NCBI GenBank assembly: GCA_023105745.1
Contig: JALGQZ010000019.1
Coordinates: forward strand, 868,001-932,000
Source of the DNA: Austropuccinia psidii
Taxonomy: Eukaryota > Basidiomycota > Pucciniomycetes > Pucciniales > Sphaerophragmiaceae
Length of the DNA stretch: 64,000 bases
Direction of reading: 5' to 3'
The notes beneath the pieces were generated by a model. That model was not told where the DNA came from. It saw only the letters and a list, made by a program, of their open reading frames with translations, and did no database searches. Made by a program: the position numbers and the translations under genes. This document shows, one piece after another, positions 1 to 12,800 of the stretch; position 1 is the stretch's first letter, and every line of letters starts with the position of its first letter.

Positions 1-5
1 AATAA

Positions 6-29
6 GGGTGTTGGTAAACACACGTAAGC
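6..29 (+). repeat. Left terminal inverted repeat of the Harbinger-like element
   Basis: Pairs with 1392-1415 at 22 of 24 positions. It is followed at once by an extra block, CCTTACGTGTTTTTACC (29-45), and an inverted partner at 57-68, so the transposase-binding half-site seems to be multiplied at this end. Confidence 0.85.
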
Positions 30-429
30 CCTTACGTGTTTTTACCAAATTATGGCCAAAACACGTAAGTAACCTAATTTTTTTATAAAAATTCCTCAGG
101 CTCATTTTTGAGAATTTTTAAAAATTTTTTTTGCCATATTTTTTGCGACATGGGATGTGAAGGTCCCCAAATTTTTTCAATTTTTTTTTTTGCCCAATTT
201 TTCTATTTTGGGCAATTTGGTAAAATGGCCCATTTTTTTGAAAAAAGTCATTAAAAATGTTCCCACTTATGAATTTCAATATTTTTTTTTTTAAAATGAA
301 GGTGAGAATGTTGAGAATAATAAATTAGAAGCCCAACATTTTGGTATTTTTTTTGCAAGAACATTTGTAGGCCCAAAAAGTCCATGTTTTTTTATGTTTT
401 TTTGTTCATGTTTGTAGTTGAATTGAAAA

Positions 430-1345
430 TGCCATTTATGACATAAATTGAATTCAAAATTTAATTTATGATGAGTGGAAGTTAAAATTTGATTTTTGGC
501 ATTAAAAGTGCCATTTATCACATCAAAAGTGCCATAAATGGCATCACTAATGACATAATAATGCCATAAAGGGCATCAAGAATGACATACAGATGCCATT
601 TATGGCCAGAAAATTGGCATAAATAGCATTACAGCAATGCCATAAATTGAATTTAATGGCCTTGACAATGCCATTTATGCATTTAAAAATGCCAATAATG
701 GCCTTAAAAATGGCATTAATGGCCTTAACATTGGCCTTAAAAATGGAATTAATGGCCTTAACTATAACATAAATGGCGTCAAAAATGCCATTTATGAAAT
801 CAAAAATTCCATTTGTGGCATTACATAAATGGATTAAAAATGCCATTTATGGTGTTACATAAATGGCATTATGCCATTTATTGCATTGATAATTCCATTC
901 ATGGTATTAGTAATGCCATTAATGGCATTGTTAATGTGGCATTATTAATGCCATTTATGGCATTAATGGCATCAGAAATGTTGCATTTTTGATGCCACAA
1001 ATGGCATTGTTGATGCCATAAATGGCATTAATGGCATCAATAATATTTCATTGATAATGCCATTAATGGCACTGTTAATGCCATTTATGGCACTGTTAAT
1101 GCCATTTGTTATGGCATTTTTAATGCCATTTATGGCACTGTTAATGCCATTTATGGCATCAATGGCATCAGAAATATTTCATTTATAATGCCATTTATGG
1201 CACTGGTAATGCCATTTGTTATGGCATTTTTAATGCCATCAGAAATATTTCATTTATAATTCCATTAATGGCACTGTTAATGCCATAAATGGAATTTTTA
1301 ATGGCATCATACATGCCATAAATAGCCATATTTCATTTAAAAACC
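430..1345. repeat. Degenerate tandem satellite of ATGCCATTTATGGCAT-like palindromes
   Basis: About 0.9 kb made almost entirely of short units in which ATGCCAT or ATGGCAT arms flank two to five A/T bases, commonly TTAATGCCATTTATGGCACTG. Unit length drifts around 18-30 bp. Each unit is a near-palindrome, so the array reads alike on both strands and gives spurious open frames (for example 547-846 minus). The order is most regular at 880-1290. Confidence 0.85.
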
Positions 1346-1391
1346 ATCCCTTATGTGTTTTTACCATAAAATTATGTGTTTTTACCAATTT

Positions 1392-1415
1392 GCTTACGTG
1401 TTTTTACCAATACCC
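1392..1415 (-). repeat. Right terminal inverted repeat of the Harbinger-like element
   Basis: Reverse complement of 6-29 with two mismatches. Two further TTATGTGTTTTTACC copies lie just inside it (about 1350-1387), mirroring the multiplied blocks at the left end. Confidence 0.85.
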
Positions 1416-1657
1416 TAAAATAATTTTATTATTTTAATAAAAGAAGTTTTATTATGAAAATCTTCTTGTAATTGATTCTTGTAGACAATTACTGCTCACT
1501 GTTAAAATCACTAGTATTGTTTAACACATGAAAGAAATAATTCTTTAATTATTTAATTGTGGCTATAATAATATTTTATTATTATATTTCATAAGAACAG
1601 ACATAGTACTGTTGATTAATAGTAATTTCATCATCAGTTTCATAGTCACATCTTACA
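1416..1657 (+). repeat. LTR fragment (Gypsy element C family), interrupted by the Harbinger-like element
   Basis: The stretch is the reverse complement of the first ~240 bases of the LTRs at 45349 and 53785. It ends in the LTR terminus ATCTTACA at 1657. In the complete LTR copies the homology continues through TTAAAATAAT, where the 1.4-kb element sits here. The base after 1657 is not followed by the primer-binding-site block found next to 53785, so 1657 is an outer end of a retrotransposon or of a solo LTR lying mostly to the left of the window. Confidence 0.8.
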
Positions 1658-2908
1658 ATCAAGGAAATTGAAGTTAAAATGTAGATAAAATATAAAATAC
1701 AGCCAACATGATCCAAAAATACATTACACAGAAAGATATTTTGATAAAGTATTTTTAAATTATCAAATGATTGATCAAATAAATTTAATTCATCTTTATA
1801 AATTAAAATTGAATTTATGCAAATTTCACACAAATAATTAAATTATTTAAGCTTTATTTCATTTCTTGATACAGACACTCCCCTAATTTCCTTCAAATAA
1901 CTGCCCAAATTATATTGGCTTTGCAGATATTACGGTATTTAACTAGATAAATATGGTTGAATAGGAATTGAGGGATTCTCCAGAAGAGCATAAAAAGTGA
2001 ATTTAAGTTGTTATCAATAAAGAAAAATGTTGAATCCTCCAAAAGATTGAAAAGGTGTATGTTCTTTCTTTTTATGAATATTGAAAATTATTCCATTAAG
2101 ATTTTTGTTTATATGAAGATTTGAGTAGTTGTTAGTTTACACCAGGAAATTTCATAATAAAAAGATGCCCTAATTTAGAACTAAAGCCAGATATTCCACT
2201 CCAAATCTTTATATTATCTATCTATATGTTGAAAACCCCCCTCTCAAGAAGTTGATGGACTGAAATAGGGGGTACAGTCATTCAAAATATAGCACATTTT
2301 TGTGGGACCCACCTCAAAATGACTTTCTATCATAGATATCAACATCTTGTTTCAATTTTGATCAAAATCATACTATAAAAAGAGGGAAAAGAAAGGGTCA
2401 TAATGTCCCAAAAAATACATCTTTTAATTGAGAGTAAACAGTCCAATGGTAGGGTATATTTTTTAAAATATATATATGCGAAGGAAGTCCCAAATACTGT
2501 AAGAAGTTTTATCATTTATGAGAGATAAATTTGAAATTTGGAGGGCTTAAATGGAAATATTATTCATCTATGGGTTCTAATAAGTGGGCTTGAAATATAA
2601 TTGTTATTGACATTGAAATATACATGTAGAAACCTATAAGAAGGACCCCAAAAGTTGAATTTTTAGTAAATTGAATGATAAAAAGTAAAACAAGGTTCAA
2701 ACAAAGTGAAAATTGAAATCAGGTTGTGAATCATTTATTTTTGAATTACTGAGCTTTGAAAAGCCCAACCGAGCGCTACTATTGAGTAAACTGAATTGAT
2801 ACTTTGTGGCTTGCACATGTGGCTTGAATTTCTTCCAAAATTTCTATTTCTAAATCCAATTTCTGTCCTCTCTCCAACCTGGGTCCAATCCATCTCCCAT
2901 GGAGAATT

Positions 2909-2954
2909 CCAAATGCAACACCTGCTTTCAGGTGTAGCCAATTTTCTCATGGTG
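2909..2954 (-). repeat. Dispersed repeat, copy 1 (unknown family)
   Basis: The reverse complement, CACCATGAGAAAATTGGCT and onward to AGGTGTTGCATTTGG, matches 12194-12238 with only a handful of differences over about 45 bases. Reading in one frame gives similar peptides (ending in a shared Arg-Cys-Cys-Ile), which hints at an old coding element. I do not recognise it. Confidence 0.6.
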
Positions 2955-4920
2955 CTTCTAGGTGCTAACTCCAAAATCCTTTCATAAGTCAAATGAAATA
3001 ATGTTTTGCTATCATATCAGATTTCTCTACCGCATATATTCATATTAACTGTATTTAATTCTTGTTTCATAGAGATGAAAAGATAATTTGATGATTATTT
3101 AAATGATTGAATTAACTATTCTTAAAAAAATGCCTTCAATTTTAACAAAATTTATGGGAAGCATCATCTCCTTTTCAAAAAATGGAAATATTATGTTCCA
3201 GAATCAATGAATTCAAATCCCAGACCCTCAATGAAGTATTTAATACATTGAAATTTAGCCTTTCTTCTTATTATAGAAGTAGCTTTGATTAAATCCAGCC
3301 TTGGTCTTTTTGAAACACCCTGGATTTAGTCAGTCCTGGGTGAAATGGCTCCAGATTTCCTAAAGCTTGCCTCATTATTTTATAGTGAGTATGAGTTTCT
3401 CTATAAAAAAGGAAGAAGATAATTCTTTTATATATTTTCAGAAATACTGAGAATAAATTAATGAATATGTAAATAACAAAGAGAACTATAAGAGCTGCAA
3501 AGATTTAGTGATTCAGTGGATCTAATCTTTAGATTATTCCATAAATAAAAAACTCTTAGCCTTCAAAGTAATTATAAATCTCTAATTAGATCATCAATTG
3601 ATCCATATATTAAAGTTCGGCTTACTCTAAGGCCCTTTAGGTCTCATGCTGGGAGAGTTATATCCAGTTTCTTCCTGTGTCCATTGAGAAAATGAGGCTT
3701 TCATACAAGTTACTGGATATTAATTCTGAGCTTGGAATAAAAAAAGCAATTATTTACTTTTTTGAATATAATTATGAAGCCATAGGTATTCAATGTTGTA
3801 TGAGAGTGGTACCATAATAAATAATTCTATTTACTCTATATAGTTGTCAAGATAACTCCTAGATCAGATAGTAAAGCTTAGAAATCAAGCGGAACCTTTT
3901 TAGAAATTTCACAGCTTTTTGATTGTCAAATAAGAAGGAGAAATTGGGTATTGAATAGCTATAATATGAAAAGAAATATTTGTGTTAGTGATTCTTTGTT
4001 TTTTTGTTAAATTTTCAGCCCAGGTTAAAGCTAATAGCCTCGAGGAAACTAGGAGGGCCTTTAAAAAGGCAACCCTAAAAATACAGCATCTATCAAGCTC
4101 AATATAAGTAACAGACAAATAAAATTCAAGTAAAATTATAATGTTTAGGTTTGTATTGAGATTATTGTATGTAGATATGGCTGAATACTTCCTATTTAAG
4201 CAACCGAAACTTGATAGAATAAAAGAGCTGTGGTATATATCTTTTAATAGGTATAAGCTCAAATTTGCGGCTCAACTAAGCAATGTGAAATCATTAAACT
4301 AATTTAAAATAAAATTTTTAATCCTAATATATAGCCATTATAAATACCATCCAATAGGCTGAGCTTCTTTTTTGTAAAAAAATACTTAAGTATAAAATAG
4401 TAAAGTTTTTCTTGAAAAATTACACTTTCACCCACAAGTGACCCGATTACCCCTTTTTATAAAAGGTATAAGGGTGTTAAATACCATTTCGATTTCATAA
4501 TAAATCTCACAAAACAAATTGAAAGGAATGATTATAATAAATTCTCTATTTACATTCCATTTTTACACCAATAAGCTCCACTTCACCCATGATACCATTT
4601 CACCATCACCAGAAATGGATGTATTTCTTAGAGAGAAAATACATTGCACAATGTATATCTAAATTCAATCCTAAATATCAGAAATAAATTGAAAAAGAGA
4701 TTTCAAAATGCTTCCAGTCCCCTTAAATCCAATTTAGCTTTTTCAACCAGTGAAAGGTATCTGAATGAACAACTCAACACCTTCAAGCTGTTAGCTACAT
4801 CATTAAAAGCTAAATCACATTCAAAACTAAAATAACATCTTCAAGCCACTGGAGCTCCTTCAGGAGTCCTGGAACATTCACACTAAACTTCCAGTTATAT
4901 ATCCATAGTAAATCCACTCA

Positions 4921-4925
4921 GTAAA
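4921..4925 (+). repeat. Target-site duplication of the solo LTR, left copy
   Basis: GTAAA directly before the LTR start. The same five bases follow the LTR end at 6828-6832. Five base pairs is the usual duplication length for Ty3/Gypsy integrases. Confidence 0.85.
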
Positions 4926-6827
4926 TGTAAGGTTTGACTATGAAACAATAAGTAAAAACTACTAATATTTTACTTATTGTACTATGAATGTCCTTATAAA
5001 TGAAATAAATAAGATTAAAATAATTATAATAATAAAGAATTATTATATTATCAATTAAATATGATAATATAGTTTATATTATAAAATATAATATAATAAA
5101 ATAATTAATATATTTAATGGCACTTTATTATTGTTACAAACAAATAATAAAGGCGTAAAAAATTGTTTTTTATTAATAAAAGACAATTAATAACAATAAT
5201 ATTACTAATATTAAAGTTATAAATTAATATAAATACTATTTATATTAATTAAAGAATTATTAAAGTAATAATAAAGAGAAAATAACCTACTTTCAATACT
5301 TAATATAATAATTTTGAAATATTTTATGCCAAATAATGTAAATACAACTTATCCAAATTGTATTTACAATAAAAAATAGAGAAAATTACAAATATTCTTG
5401 ATTTTTATGTGGAAATGAGATTTTAGAGAGATTTTTAGCAAAAACAATTAAATAAATGATTTAGTCACGTCAAAATTGATGATTATAATAAGATGATCTT
5501 TGGTATTTAATAATATAAAAGATTCATATATAAAGAATAAAGATATTACCTTTTAATTTAATTTATTTAATGTTTTTGATGCATCTGAGGGGAAAACAGA
5601 GTAAAAGGAGCTCTATTTATAGTAAATACCTCCCTCCTAGAGTCCAACAGGCTTCTAGTAGACGTTTACTGATCATATACACTGGAATTGATCAATACTT
5701 TAAGGTTTGGTGATGATTACATCATTATTACGCCATTATTTAGAGTTATCACTATAACTCTACGTTTGATGACGTCAAAGGCTTGGCAGAACCCCAAAAT
5801 TAGTGGATTTTATTAGTTTTAATCATAAACTAATAGTAATCACCAATTTTATCACTTATATGACTGTTAAACTTAATTTAAGGTTACAGTGAGTGATCAT
5901 AAATGATCAAATTAAGCTCAAACTTTGATCCTTAATAACTTTTAAGATTTATACGCTACAGCAATTCGGAGAGTGAATTCTAATAGCTTGGAATAATTTA
6001 ATTATGCTTCCAAGAGCATTTTAATACACCCTCAAAACTCTATTTTTGATGATTTTTCTTGTAACTCATCTTTTCTGTTGAAATTTAATATTTTAAACTT
6101 CAAACTATGATTTCAAGGGGTTATACCTTGAATATTATAATAAAAAAACATCATTCTTCACGAATGAACGATTAAAATCCAACTGTTCACTTTTTTATAA
6201 GTTTGGACCACTTTCACAACAAAGTGGTCAACAGCTCTGTTGATTTTAATCAATAATTCCTTACAGGTTTCAACCTTGTTTATAGCTTGTGAAAGAAACT
6301 TCATTTCTGTATTTCTACAGTAATTACGTGATGACTTTATTTTTGGTTAATCACTCTATCATGCATATTTCAAGAGATATTAGCTAAAATCCTTGAATAT
6401 ATGTGTTGACCAAAAAAGTGCATATATTCAGGTTAATTCATTAAGTATTGATTTTTAAGCTTAGCTTCTTAATTGTTTTATATGTGGAATTTTATGGAGA
6501 ATCCAATGGTACCATTTATTTTACATTTTGTTTCATTGGTATTTGAAATAAATAAGGATTTGTGTTTTTTATAAGGTATTATTACTTATAACTTATTAAA
6601 TATTGACTTTACAGATATGCCATAAAAATGGTATATGTGTATTTTACCATGGGGAATCCAATGGTATAATTTCTTTCACATGTTTATTCATTGGTTTATA
6701 ATTTAAAACAAGTTTTATGCCAATTTATGGTATTTTTGTAGTTTTAAGGTAATTATTTTTAATGTATAATTATATTAAATATTTCATGTGACCTTTTTGG
6801 GTATGTGGTTAATCTCAAAGGTTCACA
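4926..6827 (-). mobile_element. Solo LTR of a Ty3/Gypsy retrotransposon
   Basis: It begins TGTAAGGTTTGACTATGAAAC, close to the C-family LTRs at 45349 and 53785, and ends TCTCAAAGGTTCACA, close to the other LTR ends (AAGGCTCACA at 27979 and 47249). The length of 1,902 bp equals that of the left C LTR (1,901 bp). Perfect GTAAA duplications flank it and no internal region is present, so it is a complete solo LTR, the expected product of LTR-LTR recombination. A TATA box on the minus strand (5613-5621) fixes the transcriptional direction. An A/T hairpin arm pair, AATAAGTAAAA with TTTTACTTATT, lies near its start. Confidence 0.88.
5613..5621 (-). promoter_or_regulatory. TATA box of the solo LTR
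   Basis: Reads TATAAATAG on the minus strand inside a locally GC-richer patch (5585-5650). It lies about two thirds of the way through the LTR in element orientation, a plausible core promoter for a retrotransposon transcript. Confidence 0.5.
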
Positions 6828-6832
6828 GTAAA
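6828..6832 (+). repeat. Target-site duplication of the solo LTR, right copy
   Basis: GTAAA, identical to 4921-4925. Confidence 0.85.
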
Positions 6833-9800
6833 GATGACATATGCACTGTGCATGCATAAATTTTGTCATGTATCATTGAATGAAAGAGAAATGCCAAAAA
6901 TCTGCATGGAACAAATAACTTCATCACCTGAATATCTATAAAGCCATATCAGATTGTGAAATTAAATGCACCAAATTGTTACTTGGACCAGAATCTGTAC
7001 AAATGAATCTCACATAATTAATCAGCTAATGTAACACAGATAAGAGTCTTCCTTATAAAGAAAACATAACCTGAGATTAATGTAGCTTTGATAAGAAGAT
7101 ACACATCCACCTAAGGAAAAATATTACTTACCATAACTCAAAAAGTTCTTCATGCAAGAAGAATCCAAAAATATCACAATATTACCCCTCACCTAAAGCT
7201 GGATCATGGGACAAAAATAAGTCTGTTTAAAACAACTCACCAAAAGACTACTTAAAAGATGAAAGGCAAATCCAATAGTGTCATATGAATATAAACACAC
7301 CAAAATCATATCATATGGAAAATAAAGGCTGTGCAGGAGGAAAATAATAACTAAAATTAAATAATATATCCCATTCTAAGAAATTCCTTGCTAAAAATGG
7401 AGTAAAATTACAGAAAAATATGAATTGAAGAGGAATTAAAGTAAAGAAATATAGCTCCCATGAAGGTAATCCTAGGATCTAAAAAGCTAAATATAGAAAG
7501 GCTGTCTACTCTTGATTATTAGAGTTTAACCCATTTCTAATACATCCCAAGCACATTTAAAATAAATCCCCTACCTATGATGTATTTAAATATAGTATAG
7601 TGAATCCTATCATCCAGTAGCTAAGCCCATCTTTTATAAAGGATTAAAAATTACCCAGTAGTCAAGCTCAATTGAAATTCATTACTGGTGAAAGATATCT
7701 CTATTTATTAGGGAATATATGATCAAGATATCAAGTAATCCTACCCTTATCCAAAAATAAGTCAGTAATGTATTACCCTTTATATAAAACATAGATTTCA
7801 ACCCTTATTTGATAGAACTAAAGCCCCATATTCAAAATCAAAAATCAAAAACTTTAAAAAGATTATTGAAATATTACTCTATTATTCTCATTACCAAAGG
7901 CTTTATCACTAATACATGAAAGGACTCCAATCATCTCAAGAATCTGTTATCAAATATACCACAACCAAGAAGGAAGTATTCACCAACTTTTACCAAGAAA
8001 AATGTTTGAGAAGGCTGAGTATCCTCCTGGAATTTTTAAGTCAAATTTAGTACTGACATTTATATTATTTTAGCCTTCATTCAATACATATAATTATAGC
8101 TCACTAAATTTTTCTTCTGTAATTAAAAGTGAAACTTTCTCAATTTCTCTTATTTTATGACCTCAAAAGGAGGTTTTCATGAGTATTTTTTGGGAGAAGG
8201 AAATATCCCTTTTCACTCTTGGCTAAAGTATTAATGAGATATTCAAAGACCGTTCCTTTTTAATTCTGTGTACAGGTACTTCCTCATTTTAATCCCAGAA
8301 AAAAGAATTTTTCACAGTATTTAACATTGCTCCCTTTGTGGAGCCTATTTTAGTATTATGTGATAATGACCTGATTCTCCTTAATTTAATAAATGATGAA
8401 ACTAAATTTTACCTTTCATGTATCACTTTACAATCAAAAAAAACAAGTGTTTTTCCTTCTGGTATACGGTTAAATGGCTTTCATTAACTTTGTTCTGCAT
8501 ATGGAAAGGATAGCTATTGAAAGTCAATAAGTAATAAAGACCTCCTAATCCTTAGATTACTTGACTGAAGATTCCACTCATTTATTTTAAATAAATAAGA
8601 AATACCTGAGCATTAGAGTAGTGGTAGTGAGACAAAATCAAACAATTAAAAACAAATTAAAATTGATAGAATTATATTTCCCATAGATATAAATGGAAAA
8701 TATTGACATATTTCCATAGAAAATATGGTATAAGTATATAGAGAATGAAATTCTTTGACATTAGTCCTATTTTTTAACACATAGAAATTCATTCTTTGTA
8801 TATCTCAAAAAAAAGGATAAAATCTGATAAGGTAATAGAGCCTTTCACCAAGCCCATCGATCTAAAATTTCCCCCCATTTCTTAAATGTTTCAAATTGTA
8901 AAATGAAGGATTTTTCATATTAATCAAGTGATTAGCTTTTAATTCTTATTCTTTGGGTATTTATTCCAGAGATAATATTCTTTATTATTCTTCCTTCCAT
9001 ATCAAATAGAGAGTTTTTGGTTCTTGTTATTTAATACTGCCACTTTGGCTGCAAAAACTTGTTCAGTTAGCTTGGATTTTAAAGGATCTCAATCTAATTT
9101 TTGAAAAAAAATTAGAGATAACTTTTACAGAGGATTAAATTTCATGTGTGAGTTCTGAGGAAAATTATTATGAGGTCTAATTTCTGTATTTTAAATCCTA
9201 CAAGTCATATTTTGTTTTGAAACTTCAGAAGCTTCTTGTATAAATGATGGATTTGAAGAGAATAAAAATTCACTAAAACTAGTTGATGCAAGAGTTTCTA
9301 TTGAGATATTGGCTGAAATATTTGTCCTTCAATATATTCTCAAGATCTTTACCATTTCCTGCTTTTTTTGATTAATTACACTTGAAAAGAAGAGAATTTT
9401 ATTTTAATTAAGAAATAAAATAGATAAATTCTATTTCTTGAAATCAAGTATGTATTGAATTTGTTTTTATTTCTGATATTTTCCTAGAGTAAAATCTAAA
9501 TCACCTATAATATCAAAATCTGATTTTTCATGGTTACACATGTAAGATAGATTTACAAGGCTAAGAATATATGATCGATGAAGGTATTTTAAGAGATAAA
9601 TTTATATATTATAGGGTTTTTTAGCTGTTGATAAATCCAGTAATACTTCTTTGTGTTTTCTTAGAGAATAAAAGGAAGGGGAGATGGAGCAAAGGGAATT
9701 CAAGTATTAGAGGGAAAGATGATACAAGCTTAGATAATTATAGAAACCACCTTATCAGAGACCTTGTACTAGTGATTTCCTAGATTAGAAATAGTGATAT

Positions 9801-12800
9801 TATGATAAAACTATTTGAACAGAGTAAATATCTATATATATGTAGAGATTTAAATACAGAAAATCGACCTCTTTTTATGAAAAATGTGATATAATTACAT
9901 TAAAAATATTATTAATTAGCAATATCATTGTTTTTCCTACCCATGAAATGTGATTTTAGATATATTTAAATACATGGAAACTAGCCAAACTTTAATAGGG
10001 TAATAGCGATTTTCACCCAGCGAATTACTCCAAAACTAAGAGAAAAGCTGAAGAACAATTAGAGGCATTCACTCAGAAATACTATTACTGAATGTATTAA
10101 TCCATATCTGGGAGATAAAATAGATGTTTATTATTCACATTAAACATTTTATTTTAATAATACCCAAAGTTAGCTTTGAAGAAATGATATTTTGGGACTT
10201 AGAAATAATGCAAATGAAATATTGGAATACAAAAGTATTTCTTTATTTTGAGACACCTATTCATTATTAGCATTAATTTCCAAGTATTCAATCTCCTAAA
10301 ATTATGTATTTTCATAACACCAAGTTTCAATGTGTTTTTCTCCCAATTTGGGATCATTTACCTTAAGATAACTTTTTCTTCCAAAATTTATGGAAATTAC
10401 TGTAATTTATTTATCTAATAAAAAAAAGATAACATCCCTCTGGTGGGAATTCCTCAAATAAAGAACTACCACTAATTTGAACTTCTGAAAGGAATGGCTT
10501 GATGATGAGTCAAAGTTCCCAATACCACTTTAACCATCTCATAACTTATTTTGTTAAAGTTACTTTGTTTTCCCTTATTTCCAAATTATCTCATAGTTTT
10601 TTATGGAGATTAGTTAATAATTAGAGAAATCCTATTCACTAAATACTCATATCTTCGGAAATAAACTCATTTTTTCAAGCCCTGATAAACCAAATTAGCT
10701 ATATAATTAATTTCATACTCAGAATAAGATGCATGGAGACCAAAATATGATAATAAGAAACATAAAAGGGTTTAAGATTACTATTAAAAACTATCATTAA
10801 TCTGTGTAATAAGAATTACTCCATGGTCTCATAAAGAATCTCTTTTTAGAAGCCAAAAAACCCAAGAAAAAACTTTGACTATAAGATATGATGTCATAAA
10901 AGAATTGAAAGTAAATGAAAAAAGTGAAAGAATGATAATAAATTTAATTAAAAGTAAATATTGAATTAATTATAATATAATTTCTTAAAATTAAGGATAA
11001 ATTACAACAAAATACTAAATTGATTTTTGAATTTTTTTGCTTGTGAGATTTACAGAGATTCTATTCAAGAACTTGGAGTCATCTAAAATGAGGCTTTAAG
11101 AAAGGTTCATTTGACATGACTTTCTAACTAGGAGGAAAATGTTTTTTAATTACAGCCCTTTTGTTCCTCTTTGATTATTCATGAATATTTCTCTATTTTA
11201 TTGACACCATCATCCTCAGTCATTATATTTTGAATATGATCATCAACTGGACCAATTGGGTTTATTTTGGTTTGAACTTATAAATATAATATTTTAATAA
11301 AATTTGATAGGAGAATTCTCATATTGATTATTATATTTTTCATTAATTGGGTTGAGGAGGATTTTTATTCATATCTGGAAAGATAGCCATTATTAAACCA
11401 GAAATTCACAGTAAATTCACTTGGTTAGCCTTTTTTGGACATATGCCAATGCATTTTTGAGGAAATAGATCTCATTTATTTTAATCACTTGACTTTATTC
11501 TTGAGGTTGAATATATATTTCTGTGTGCTTCAAGAAATTTGAAATTTTTTCCAAGCTCACTTTCTCCCATTCCTTAGTAATAATGAACATGGACTCAATA
11601 TAGTTATTATTTTAAATATTTTGTTTTTTTTTTAATTTTATTCAAAATATTGGCTCACCACAAGCTTAAGACATGAATCTTAATAATAAGATTTCACTAT
11701 CTAAATAATTACTGAATTGCATTTTTCAAGCATCATGGTGAGGATAGGTCCAAATTAAGAGACCTTGATGTTTGTCTATTTGGCCAATTAAGCAGAATTT
11801 TTCTAGGCAATGAGGTTCTCAATTAACAGCTGAGGAACATTTAGTGAGAATAAATTTTGTAATACAAGATTTCTGGGTGCATTAATTTTCATATCCCCAA
11901 TGAAAGGGAAAATTTCTTTTGAATTACCCTGGTCACCCAAAAGTTCTAATACCCACTTTTTCCATCTTGTGAGATGAATTGGAATTGAATCCAAGGAGGT
12001 AGCTTAGAAAGATATAATTTATTTTAAAGCCATACATAGTGATAGTTTATAAATACAGGTTGGGATATATTCAATGGAAATAAATTAGTTTCAGCAGAAA
12101 AATTAAAAGAAGCTTACTTTTTTCATGAGCCCAGTCTAATCCGCATTATAATCATCTTCCAATGGGTGCATTTCCAAAACCTTTCACACCTCTCACCATG
12201 AGTAAAGTGGCTTTACCTGAAAGAAGGTGTTGCATTTGAAAAATGAAATAGGAAATAAGTTGGAAATAGGTTTCAACCTGAAGTGAAATTAAAAGTGTAA
12301 AATAGAAGACTTGGAAGAAATGAATAGCACACCTACAAGCCTCAAAGTTTCAGTTAGAAAGCCTGATTATTGCTTGGCCATGACTGGTAGCTCAAAATAT
12401 CAGCAAGACTAATTTCCAAAACAAGACATGTCTTCTAGCATCAGGTGGCTATTTCTATATCTAAGCCCAATATTTCAAAATCATAATATATGCTGCGGTA
12501 AAAGGCTTCAAATTAATAATTATATTTAATTTTTTCATTATTGCATAGGATGAAACCACATTATGGGATTAATAAACAAAACTATCCTTCCAATTCATAC
12601 TTAGATAGGATTACTCCAAGCGCTCACTATCTTCAGAAGTAATTCTAAATTCCCCATGAAAGCCTTGAGGTTTTGCATTCCCCTCCTCATATCTCTCAGG
12701 AATATGAAAGTGTATATTTTTTCTTTTGAATAGACATTAAATTTCAAAATACTATTGTTTCTTTCTTTTAAGATTATTTGAAGTCCAAAAAATTGAATAT

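Larger units (their letters stand above)
6..1415. mobile_element. Non-autonomous PIF/Harbinger-like element (MITE-type) with satellite interior
   Basis: Seen: positions 6-29 and 1392-1415 are inverted repeats of 24 nt with two mismatches; the left end begins GGGTGTTGGTAAA and the right end finishes TTTTTACCAATACCC. TAA lies directly outside both ends (3-5 and 1416-1418). A 3-bp TWA duplication and ends beginning GG(G) are typical of PIF/Harbinger. There is no transposase; the open frames inside are satellite read-through. The inner flanks carry further copies of the TTACGTGTTTTTACC block in both orientations. Inferred: a passenger element mobilised in trans. Only two bases to the left of the duplication are visible, so the left flank cannot be compared with the interrupted LTR. 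Confidence 0.82.
1658..4925. other. Gene-free AT-rich stretch with old repeat traces
   Basis: No convincing gene. Open frames are short and lack family motifs. The block 2735-2990 has a more coding-like, less AT-rich composition on the minus strand and contains the dispersed repeat at 2909-2954. The rest is AT-rich sequence without tandem order. Confidence 0.6.

Noticed and set aside
547..846. 99-codon open frame on the minus strand
   Set aside because: It is translated satellite (repeating Ala-Ile, Asn-Gly-Ile, Phe-Lys); no protein character.
430..1345. Regular short palindromic repeats, CRISPR-like at first sight
   Set aside because: Units have no constant spacer, drift in length and lie inside an element with terminal inverted repeats in eukaryotic DNA; it is a degenerate satellite.
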